From a bacterium (GTDB taxonomy: Bacteria; UBA9089), in contig DNCN01000118.1 in NCBI GenBank assembly GCA_003485015.1, positions 1 through 9,476 on the forward strand: a DNA stretch of 9,476 bases, in the 5' to 3' direction. The notes beneath the pieces were generated by a model. The model searched no databases. It had not been told where the DNA came from and worked only from the letters and a program-made list of their open reading frames with translations. Positions 1 to 6,345 of this stretch are shown piece after piece; within the stretch, counting starts at the first letter, position 1; each line of letters starts with the position of its first letter. A program made the translations under genes and the position numbers.

Positions 1-1186
1 TCTTAATCATCTCATCATAGGCCGAGAGTGCCTCAGCCAATTGACCTTTCTCTTTCAATAACTGGGCTCCTGTGCTCCGGATAACTATATCCTCAATCCC
101 GAGCAGGAAGGCGTATTCTACCAGCTTATCAGCCATTTCAAGTTTATGAACATCCATGGCAACTTTCGCTAGAGAACAGAGGGTCATACCAACATGTTCT
201 TTTTTGCCGTGATTAAGATTGAATCTAATAAGATCGTAAAGATATCTCCTGGCCTGGTGCATTTTGTCCCGGTGGATAAGCTTTTTAATGGCATCGATCT
301 GCCTGTCCACTCTGTCTTTAATCTCAATGGTCGTTAATTGTTTCCGTTCTCCCTTCCATTTTTTCTTCACAAAACCAGTGATTAACCTCCGGATTGGGTC
401 GACCTCTACCGGTTCTTCTTCCTTTTCTTCATTACCACCGGTCGTTACAGAAGAAGAACCGCTGCTGTTTAATAGTTGAGTTTTTATATCTCTGATGATA
501 AATACACCCTTTGGGAGTTTTTTCTTGAATTCTGGTTGTAAACCGTAATTCATGGCTATTGAATCCAGGGCTTTAATATCTCCTGAAGTCATAACTGTAA
601 CAATCTCGGCAAACACCCCCATCTCTATCAGGGCTCTTTCACCCCTGGCTTGTTCTTCATAAGAATCAAAAAATTTTAGGGCTATTTTTTTCCAGACCTC
701 TAAGAGGTCTTGAACAGCTTTCTGAGAAGCCTGGACTTCTTTGTAAAGTAATTTAATTATAGGGGTGTCGCCAGACTCTGCCAGAAATATTGCCCCGTTA
801 ATATCTGCCATTTCCGGTAAAGGACGTCCTAAGAGTCTGGCTCTCACAAAGGCATAACTGGACTTATTCTGAAACAATTCCTCTACAGCTTCAATGGAGA
901 GTGAACGTATTTCGTTACTCAATTCACCGTCAAAACCACTGATTGCCAGGAAAAGGGCGCGATATGCCAGTCTGCTGGATTCAAGGCTGTTTCTGATATC
1001 TGAAAGGCCAATGTCTTTACTTGAGATGATAGTAAATTCAGCACCACAATCGAAAAACATGGAAATATCACCGTATCGGCACTCTATTGGATTTTCATAA
1101 TCTTCCACCCCAACGATAAAATGTCTGTTATCCTCTTCATATATGGCTTTGCCAATCTGGCCTGATATGAAAACCTGTTCAATCAT
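1..1186 (-). CDS. TPR-containing protein of unknown function, C-terminus outside window
   Basis: I do not recognise this protein. The frame stays open from an ATG at 1186 to the left edge, giving 395 residues without a stop, so only the C-terminus is missing. Residues 1-235 look like a compact mixed alpha/beta then helical region with no motif I can name. Residues 240-262 form a Ser/Thr/Gly then Glu-rich linker, and residues 290-395 are amphipathic helical pairs of tetratricopeptide type, clearest at KGQLAEALSAYDEMIK (380-395). There is no signal peptide or membrane segment, so it is probably cytoplasmic. The ATG overlaps the TGA of the upstream zinc-ribbon gene (ATGA), which fixes the start and implies translational coupling. 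AAGGAG lies 11 bases upstream of the ATG and a purine-rich AGAGGA directly abuts it. Inference: a scaffold or partner for the zinc-ribbon protein. Confident as a gene; function unknown. Confidence 0.85.
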   Translation of the reverse strand, partial: MIEQVFISGQIGKAIYEEDNRHFIVGVEDYENPIECRYGDISMFFDCGAEFTIISSKDIGLSDIRNSLESSRLAYRALFLAISGFDGELSNEIRSLSIEAVEELFQNKSSYAFVRARLLGRPLPEMADINGAIFLAESGDTPIIKLLYKEVQASQKAVQDLLEVWKKIALKFFDSYEEQARGERALIEMGVFAEIVTVMTSGDIKALDSIAMNYGLQPEFKKKLPKGVFIIRDIKTQLLNSSGSSSVTTGGNEEKEEEPVEVDPIRRLITGFVKKKWKGERKQLTTIEIKDRVDRQIDAIKKLIHRDKMHQARRYLYDLIRFNLNHGKKEHVGMTLCSLAKVAMDVHKLEMADKLVEYAFLLGIEDIVIRSTGAQLLKEKGQLAEALSAYDEMIK

Positions 1187-2037
1187 TCCTCTATCCACTC
1201 CTTCCCCGCCTTTACGAGATATTCCTTTACAGTTGCAAGAAGGGCATGTTCATGTTTTTTTCCTGCAGAGGACTTTCCCCTGACCGATTCCACGGCCCTG
1301 TTATCGAAAGACCCGTAGATGTGAATTTCAATGTAATCGTCTGTTTTACGGTCACCTCCACTAAATAATAATAATATGCGGGCATATTCTTCTTCAGAAG
1401 TCACGGAAGATATTCGATCGGCCAGTTTTGATACCGCAAGCTTATATCTTTCTTGCCAGGTAGACATATAGCCCACAGGGATCGGTTTACCACATCGAAT
1501 GTTATGTTTTTCGATAAAATGGTAGGAGTTATCCTCCAACAGCGAGGCCCTTTTGCTTATAGCAATCTCCCTAAGCTTCATGGCGTATGGGCCGTAAGAC
1601 CTGAGACCTGCACCATCCAGTGACAAAGCAGCATATCTTATTTCTTCCGCATAGCTACCAAATAGCATAGATTCTACTGTCCGTCTGGCCTTGTCATCTT
1701 GATCCATAGCAGGCTTTCTAACCTCTCCTCTTACCTGAAGACTGTAGTTGGAATAGAGTGCTTTATCAGTTGTGATAAAGTGTTGAAGATAATCAAGATC
1801 CACATTAATAACGGCGCAGGTCTTTTTCATACTATCTTCAAAACTCTTGAGACATTGATGAAAACCATCTGCCTCTGCAGCTTTGATGGCCTGTTGATAT
1901 CGCGATTCGAGGGCATCAATTTCTTCTTTTCTTTCGGCAGCCCTGACATTAGGGAAACCGACAAATGTGTGACAGGTTGGACAATGCTCCATATTGTCCA
2001 AAACATTTGAACCACAGTTATTACAAATCAACATCAT
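1183..2037 (-). CDS. Zinc-ribbon protein of unknown function (possible ART-like C-terminal domain)
   Basis: The protein has 284 residues. The N-terminus is a zinc ribbon with two Cys pairs, C5-x2-C8 and C19-x2-C22 (ICNNCGS and CPTCHTF). A charged helical segment (32-90) follows, then a domain with three blocks that look conserved in type: RYAALSLDGAGLRSYGPY (134-151), LREIAISKRASLLEDNSYHF (155-174) and YIEIHIYGSFDNRAVESV (235-252). That order faintly recalls ADP-ribosyltransferase-type folds, with R134, the YG block and E237 in the expected places, but this is only inference from motif spacing. It has no signal peptide or membrane helix, so it is likely cytoplasmic. Two consecutive ATGs begin the gene (2037 and 2034); AAAGG lies 8 bases before the first. 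It is the first gene of a two-gene unit driven by the promoter at 2153-2181. Alternative reading: a zinc-ribbon adaptor of a regulatory or conflict system. Confidence 0.85.
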   Translation of the reverse strand: MMLICNNCGSNVLDNMEHCPTCHTFVGFPNVRAAERKEEIDALESRYQQAIKAAEADGFHQCLKSFEDSMKKTCAVINVDLDYLQHFITTDKALYSNYSLQVRGEVRKPAMDQDDKARRTVESMLFGSYAEEIRYAALSLDGAGLRSYGPYAMKLREIAISKRASLLEDNSYHFIEKHNIRCGKPIPVGYMSTWQERYKLAVSKLADRISSVTSEEEYARILLLFSGGDRKTDDYIEIHIYGSFDNRAVESVRGKSSAGKKHEHALLATVKEYLVKAGKEWIEE

Positions 2038-2095
2038 CAGTTTTACCTTTGAATGATAGGGATTTTAATTTCGGGACAATTTTGTAAAGAGTAAC

Positions 2096-2116
2096 AAAGA
2101 TGCTTTTCACATCTTT
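2096..2116 (-). other. Small hairpin in the leader of the zinc-ribbon operon
   Basis: AAAGATG and CATCTTT form a perfect 7-bp stem with a 7-base loop. It lies inside the predicted 5' leader, between the promoter and the zinc-ribbon start. It is A/T-rich and weak and has no proper U-tract on the minus strand, so it is not a convincing terminator. It may be chance. Confidence 0.3.
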
Positions 2117-2152
2117 TCAAGGGAGGATTTTGTCTTCCTAACTTGACTTGTT

Positions 2153-2181
2153 ATTATAGATTATAGAAATGGATGAGTCAA
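2153..2181 (-). promoter_or_regulatory. Sigma70-type promoter of the zinc-ribbon/TPR operon
   Basis: Read on the minus strand, a -35 TTGACT (2181-2176) is separated by exactly 17 bases from a perfect -10 TATAAT (2158-2153). Transcription would start near 2146, giving a leader of about 110 bases before the zinc-ribbon ATG. I see no convincing intrinsic terminator between the end of the upstream M23 gene (2224) and this promoter, so read-through from that operon is possible. Confidence 0.75.
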
Positions 2182-2223
2182 GCAAAAAGTCGGTGTGGTG
2201 GAAAGCTAAAATTAACAGAAAAT

Positions 2224-3078
2224 TCAATATTCTACCCTGAACCATAAAGTGGGATTGACTGCCACGCCATGAACATACACCCCAAAGTGGAGATGGGGAG
2301 CGGTGCATAAACCAGTTTGACCTGACCGGGCGATCACCTGGCCTTTAGAAACCTTCTCGCCTTCTTCTACCTGGATTGAATCCAGATGCAGATAGATACT
2401 CATCACTCCTTGGCCGTGATCAATGAGTACAGTTCCACCATGGAGATTAAAGTCCTTGCGGGCAAGGATTATCTGACCAGAGTTAGCCGCTAAAACCCTC
2501 CTCCCTTCTTCTACAGCAATGTCTATCCCTTTATGTATCCAGTATGGATTTCCTTTTTCATCAATCCTTTTGGCACCGTAGGGTCCAGAGATTTTTTCGG
2601 AGATTGGCCAAAGGAAAGTTCCTTCCCATAACTGCTGAGGGGTTTTAGTCTTAAGAGCTGCTCGAATCATCTTCCGTTCGATCTCATTTTTTGGATCTTT
2701 TATCAACCTTTTCTTCTCTTTAGTAAAGCAGACCTTCTGAACAGGAAAATCTCCCTTATTAACCCAGAGATCTAAGGTCTTTCTTTTAGTGTCATCCTGG
2801 TCATATTCAGCCACTACAAGAGTGTATTTCCCCGGCTTAAAATCAGAGGCAAGTCCGATCAAAACCCGCAGTCCGCCTCCTTCCTTTGGATAAACCGGAT
2901 ATTCAATACCGTTAAAGAAGCACCTATAAGTCTTCTGGGAATCAACCTCAGAAATCCTTACTGCAATGGTCTCTCCTTGTAAAATCCTCTCTGGGGCTAT
3001 CTCAACTTCAAAGGCCATCCCTACCCTATATGGAGTAAAGATAGAGATCATTATTAAAGAGACCAAAAGATAGCCCAT
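2224..3078 (-). CDS. Exported M23-family metallopeptidase (murein endopeptidase type)
   Basis: The product has 284 residues. The first 22 or so are hydrophobic and look like a signal peptide, although no Lys or Arg follows the Met. Residues 23-115 form an Ig-like beta domain that ends in KGDFPVQKVCF, as in the N-terminal domain common to M23 enzymes. The catalytic domain occupies about 155-280. The metal ligands are visible: H182 and D186 in HKGIDIA and H264 in PHLHFGV, with further catalytic His H262 and H231 (YLHL). All expected residues are present, so it should be an active zinc endopeptidase cutting peptidoglycan peptide cross-links in the periplasm; it could be LytM- or NlpD-like, but the specificity is unclear. 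Its ATG follows the stop of the HAD gene with no spacer and in the same frame, with GGAAG four bases upstream of the ATG. It is the last gene of the three-gene operon. Confidence 0.93.
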   Translation of the reverse strand: MGYLLVSLIMISIFTPYRVGMAFEVEIAPERILQGETIAVRISEVDSQKTYRCFFNGIEYPVYPKEGGGLRVLIGLASDFKPGKYTLVVAEYDQDDTKRKTLDLWVNKGDFPVQKVCFTKEKKRLIKDPKNEIERKMIRAALKTKTPQQLWEGTFLWPISEKISGPYGAKRIDEKGNPYWIHKGIDIAVEEGRRVLAANSGQIILARKDFNLHGGTVLIDHGQGVMSIYLHLDSIQVEEGEKVSKGQVIARSGQTGLCTAPHLHFGVYVHGVAVNPTLWFRVEY

Positions 3079-3855
3079 CTATCTTCCATAAAAACCCTTA
3101 AAATATTCTGATAAGATCTCAACTACACCTTCACCTATAGGCCTTGAGGCAACATACCCTCCCCGGCTTAGGACAAGACCCTTGATTGTTGGATCGGCAT
3201 TCGAGGTGGTAGAAACTGCAAATCCTTTCTCCTGGGAGAGCATATCCTCATCATTATGTGAATCGCCTATAGCCAAAACTTCATCTTTGCTCAAGCCATA
3301 GCCCTCCACTATCCGCAAGAGGGAATCACCTTTGAGTCCAGTGGCTATAGTAAGACCTACAAACCTCTGGTTTCTGATGATCTTGGCTAATTTAAAGGAA
3401 ATAGTTAAATTATCTAAAATAAGTCTTGCTTTTTCAGCATCTTCATTAGTTTTAAAGGCAAAGTAGATTACCCCATAATCGATAAGTTCACTAATAGGCG
3501 TTACTACCTCCTTAACCTTGTCTGCAAATTCAAAGCTCTTATCCCCAATTGAAATCCTCAGGATCTCAATATCGCTCTTCCTCTTCTCGTTCCATTCATC
3601 ATCAGGTAGATAATAGCCATCTCTCAAGAGGTGAACAAAACTCCCTTCAGAAGCGATCGCGTGAGGATAATGATCCAAGAAGTCATTAACCTTCAATATC
3701 CTCTGGACATCCTCTAACTTCCTACCAGTAACGATAGCTACTCTAATCCCCTTCGCAACAAGATGGTCTAGGGCCTCTCTTGCCGGTGGAATGATAACAT
3801 TTTGAGCAAGGATCGTCCCATCCATATCTAAGGCAATCAATCTTATCTCTGCCAT
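3079..3855 (-). CDS. Cof-type HAD-superfamily phosphatase (subclass IIB)
   Basis: The 258-residue protein matches the usual length of Cof-like HAD hydrolases. Motif I is D10-M-D12-G-T (nucleophile D10, acid/base D12). Motif II is T43 in VTGRK, motif III is K175 in GLKGDSL, and motif IV is GDSHNDEDM with D198 and D202. The stretch between motifs II and III (about 80-170) is the alpha/beta C2 cap. All catalytic residues are intact, so it should be an active Mg-dependent cytoplasmic phosphatase; family members act on sugar phosphates, phosphoglycolate or nucleotide-type substrates, and the substrate cannot be told here. The ATG at 3855 is the only sensible start because the next Met lies inside motif I; AAGG directly abuts it, an unusually short spacing. 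It starts 7 bases after the rhomboid-TPR stop and its TAG is joined directly to the M23 ATG. Confidence 0.93.
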   Translation of the reverse strand: MAEIRLIALDMDGTILAQNVIIPPAREALDHLVAKGIRVAIVTGRKLEDVQRILKVNDFLDHYPHAIASEGSFVHLLRDGYYLPDDEWNEKRKSDIEILRISIGDKSFEFADKVKEVVTPISELIDYGVIYFAFKTNEDAEKARLILDNLTISFKLAKIIRNQRFVGLTIATGLKGDSLLRIVEGYGLSKDEVLAIGDSHNDEDMLSQEKGFAVSTTSNADPTIKGLVLSRGGYVASRPIGEGVVEILSEYFKGFYGR

Positions 3856-3862
3856 CCTTAAA

Positions 3863-5296
3863 TTAATAACCTAAAGCCTTTGCCCGTTCGATATCTTCTT
3901 TTACCTGATCGATCCAATCCACCTGGGGATAGAGTCTTAAAATCTCCCTTAAAGAGTTTACCGCCTCTTCCTTTCTATCCAATCTGAGGTAAATCTTGCC
4001 TATCCCATATAGGGCTCGGGGGGCTAATTCGTGTTTGGGGTAGGAAGCAGAAACCTTTCTATAAACCTCAATCGCCTCATCAAGCTTTTCACTCTTCTCT
4101 AAGGTACGGGCTACACGATACTCGTTCTCCGGTTCAAGTAGAGTTTCAGGATACGCCTTCCTAAAAGCCTCATACTTCTCTATGACACCTTCACCCCTCT
4201 TCAAGGCAAGACTCACTACCTGATTGTATTCGGAGATAGCCTCCTTATCTTCCTTCCGGTAGCGATGTATTCTGGCCAACCCTTCATGAGCCTCAAGGTT
4301 GTCTGGCTCTCTCTTGAGGACCCTTTCAAAGACCCACTTGGCTTTATCAAAATTGGCCAATTCCAAAAGCTCATTCCCCTGAGCTATCATTCGGTAATAC
4401 TGGGAGGTCGGTTTCTGGGTAGGGGTTGCCCGGCTAAGCTTACCGGTCTTAGCCAGCCCCACCACTACCCCCAGAGTGAGGGTGACCAAGGGAACAAGAA
4501 TCCCCTGCCCTTTGACCACCTGGGGCAATGGCTCGAAGATTGGTTGAAAGAAGGCCTGGATTAACCAGGTAACAAAGAGGAAGGTAGAGGGAACCAAAAA
4601 GTATAGTTTTATCTTTTCTCGGTAGTAAGCAGCAATAAAGATGCCCATCAAAATTGCGACAGAGCTGCCACTACCTATAATTGGGATGTCACAGGAAGGA
4701 TTGAGAGTCCAATGGATTAGAGAGCTAAAGATGCCACCTCCTAAATAGATGAGGGCAAGAAAATATTCTCCCCACCGCTCCTCTAAGATCCGGCCAACTA
4801 CAAAGAAAAAGAGAAGATTGAAGAATAGAGCAAAGAGATTTAAATGAAGAAAGGATGAGACTAGTAACGGTAATGGCTTGGGACTCTTAGAGATAAAACC
4901 CAACCGGTTAAAGAGGAAGGTCTCTTTCTTTAGAAAAGATTCTTGTTGGAGGGTCTTGAAATGGGCATAAAGAGAAGACCATCGTTCATATTCGGGTGTC
5001 CCCGGTGGAATGATCTTACCTTCTTCAATCTTCTTTCTCAGTGTTCGCTCAAACTCCCTTCTCGCTTCCCCAACATTAATGTATCCCGAAGTTCCCTCCA
5101 TTACCTCCTTAAAGCTGATAAACTCTTTCTCGATCTTATTCATCTGGCTATTTAGTTGACGGAGATTTTGCTCAATTCGGATTATTTCTCGCAACTGGCC
5201 AAATGATAAAGCCATAACAATCACAAAGAAGACAATATTTATCGAGATCAAGATAACAGTTGTCTTAGGAATCTTCAAGGGTTCTCCTCTTTTCAC
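3863..5296 (-). CDS. Rhomboid-fold membrane protein fused to TPRs, probably catalytically inactive
   Basis: The protein has 477 residues from the GTG at 5296, or 471 from a TTG at 5278. One membrane helix (13-33) is followed by a coiled coil (33-66) and a long charged loop. The rhomboid core follows, with helices near 142-170, 176-197, 205-226, 230-250 and 264-283. Signatures include FLHLNLFALFFN (149-160) and GRILEERWG (168-176). Residues 299-477 are four or so TPR units in the cytoplasm or periplasm. Compared with active rhomboids such as GlpG, the Ser of the GASG box is G210 (GSGS, 208-211), the helix-6 His is L273 and the oxyanion His is A156; only the Asn (N160) is kept. It is thus likely a pseudoprotease acting as a membrane scaffold or chaperone, although a shifted Ser (209, 211 or 212) cannot be excluded. 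It leads the operon with the HAD and M23 genes. Confidence 0.88.
   Translation of the reverse strand: MKRGEPLKIPKTTVILISINIVFFVIVMALSFGQLREIIRIEQNLRQLNSQMNKIEKEFISFKEVMEGTSGYINVGEARREFERTLRKKIEEGKIIPPGTPEYERWSSLYAHFKTLQQESFLKKETFLFNRLGFISKSPKPLPLLVSSFLHLNLFALFFNLLFFFVVGRILEERWGEYFLALIYLGGGIFSSLIHWTLNPSCDIPIIGSGSSVAILMGIFIAAYYREKIKLYFLVPSTFLFVTWLIQAFFQPIFEPLPQVVKGQGILVPLVTLTLGVVVGLAKTGKLSRATPTQKPTSQYYRMIAQGNELLELANFDKAKWVFERVLKREPDNLEAHEGLARIHRYRKEDKEAISEYNQVVSLALKRGEGVIEKYEAFRKAYPETLLEPENEYRVARTLEKSEKLDEAIEVYRKVSASYPKHELAPRALYGIGKIYLRLDRKEEAVNSLREILRLYPQVDWIDQVKEDIERAKALGY
5276..5290 (-). promoter_or_regulatory. Ribosome binding site favouring a TTG start for the rhomboid-TPR gene
   Basis: AGAGGAG (5290-5284) sits 5 bases before an in-frame TTG (5278-5276). 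This is the strongest Shine-Dalgarno sequence near the gene start. The longer GTG start at 5296 has only AAGG (5305-5302), which overlaps the transcription start predicted from the promoter at 5311-5340. A TTG start would remove six residues and still keep the first membrane helix. Confidence 0.55.
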
Positions 5297-5310
5297 CTCT
5301 ACCTTAACTT

Positions 5311-5340
5311 AATATACCATAACTTAAATCCTCTCGTCAA
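5311..5340 (-). promoter_or_regulatory. Promoter of the rhomboid-HAD-M23 operon
   Basis: On the minus strand, TTGACG (5340-5335) and TATATT (5316-5311) are separated by 18 bases. The predicted transcription start is near 5304. The -35 begins only three bases after the T-run of the terminator that closes the upstream gene. Confidence 0.65.
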
Positions 5341-5344
5341 GGCA

Positions 5345-5375
5345 AAAAAGGCAAGCACAAAGTACTTGCCTTTTT
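5345..5375. terminator. Bidirectional intrinsic terminator
   Basis: AAAAAGGCAAG and CTTGCCTTTTT form a perfect 11-bp stem around a 9-base loop. Because the stem ends are A/T tracts, U-runs follow the G/C part on both strands. On the minus strand it ends the 273-aa membrane protein transcript. No plus-strand gene ends here. Confidence 0.85.
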
Positions 5376-5395
5376 ATAATAGACCTTCTATAAAA

Positions 5396-6217
5396 TCAAC
5401 TATTCTTGAAGTGATTCTTTGCGCCCATCAAGCTCCAAGAAGAGATCTTCTCTAAAACCCCTCCCCCAAAGAAGAGACAGAAGACAACCAGTGAGGCAAA
5501 AGCCCCCAATATTCCCTCCTTACTCATCTCTTCACTCTGTAACCTCTCAAGATAAGAGGGAACGTCATCAACCTGATAGAATTCATGCCTTAGGACCCTC
5601 ATTAAGATCTTCCCTTTTGGCTCCACAAATCTACCCTCTTTAGTCAAGCTCATTCCCAAGAATCTGAAGAGATTTACCTCACTCCTGGATAGTTCCCTAG
5701 CCCTATCCTCAAAAACATTCAAGTTCTTTTTTTCCGGATAGCCTTGTTCTCTGAGCCATTCGACCGTCCTTGCCACTGCCTTTGGATCCTTCTCCAATTG
5801 CAACATCCCTTGAAGTAAACAGATATCGTAAAGGTCTTCGTATAACTTCAGCTTAGTAGTCCACCTGATACACCGGCTGATCTTCGAGGCAAGTTCCCAC
5901 CTGAGCTCATGTATTGAAGGCAGATTCTTCCTAAAGGTCCCCTTTAGAATAGAGTCATATTTGGGTTTTAGCCTTTGAAGTTCGTTCTTAAAGTTCCGAT
6001 TTTGCCAGGAGAGATATCTAGTGGCCACAATCATGAATCCAAAGACGAGAACAAGAGGGCGGATGATCTCGCCTATACCCCAGTGATCGATTCGGAGATA
6101 CCCCCTGGTGAACATCTTAGGCATGTCAAGGTAGACCATTATCCCTAAAATAGAGAGACCAATACTTATTAAAATGATACTCCCATATCTCTCACTTCTC
6201 AAGACATTCTTATTCAT
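5396..6217 (-). CDS. Membrane protein of unknown function
   Basis: I do not recognise this 273-residue protein. Two hydrophobic helices lie at the N-terminus (11-30 and 50-68), and a third lies near the C-terminus (235-254), followed by a short basic tail. Between them, residues 72-230 form a charged, largely helical soluble domain rich in Lys, Arg, Glu and Leu, with no catalytic motif I can name. The start is well supported: AAAGGA lies 5 bases before the ATG and the frame begins MNKNVLRSERYG, with positive charges ahead of the first helix. The gene stands alone. It is closed by the hairpin terminator at 5345-5375 and faces away from the diguanylate cyclase gene across 128 bp. I found no convincing promoter hexamers of its own in that gap. 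With two N-terminal helices it could be an envelope or signalling accessory, but this is not shown. Confidence 0.85.
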   Translation of the reverse strand: MNKNVLRSERYGSIILISIGLSILGIMVYLDMPKMFTRGYLRIDHWGIGEIIRPLVLVFGFMIVATRYLSWQNRNFKNELQRLKPKYDSILKGTFRKNLPSIHELRWELASKISRCIRWTTKLKLYEDLYDICLLQGMLQLEKDPKAVARTVEWLREQGYPEKKNLNVFEDRARELSRSEVNLFRFLGMSLTKEGRFVEPKGKILMRVLRHEFYQVDDVPSYLERLQSEEMSKEGILGAFASLVVFCLFFGGGVLEKISSWSLMGAKNHFKNS

Positions 6218-6303
6218 TCGATTCCTTTCTTATATTAAAAGATTACCCAAAGTTAGTTATCGGCAAATTACCCCTTAAACCAAAGACCCCTTCCCATAAA
6301 AAA

Positions 6304-6332
6304 TTGACAATCTTCTAAAAATCCAGTATAAT
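6304..6332 (+). promoter_or_regulatory. Perfect-consensus sigma70 promoter of the diguanylate cyclase gene
   Basis: TTGACA (6304-6309), a 17-base spacer and TATAAT (6327-6332) match the consensus at every position. Transcription should start near 6339-6340, only 6-7 bases before the ATG at 6346, so the mRNA would be nearly leaderless. The bases between are purine-rich (GAAGAGAG) but too close for a normal Shine-Dalgarno site. Confidence 0.85.
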
Positions 6333-6345
6333 TTAGAGAAGAGAG

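Noticed and set aside
264..1100. Short plus-strand open frames opposite the TPR gene
   Set aside because: They lie antisense to a continuous 395-codon frame, have no ribosome binding site and show composition unlike a real protein.
1699..2015. Open frames on both strands overlapping the zinc-ribbon gene
   Set aside because: They are out of frame with a gene that has a clear zinc ribbon, promoter and ribosome site; no independent support.
4265..5155. Plus-strand open frames opposite the rhomboid-TPR gene
   Set aside because: Antisense shadows of a well-supported gene with recognisable domains.
6221..6300. Promoter for the minus-strand membrane protein in the divergent gap
   Set aside because: An A/T-rich -10-like TAATAT exists near the start, but no acceptable -35 lies at a normal distance.
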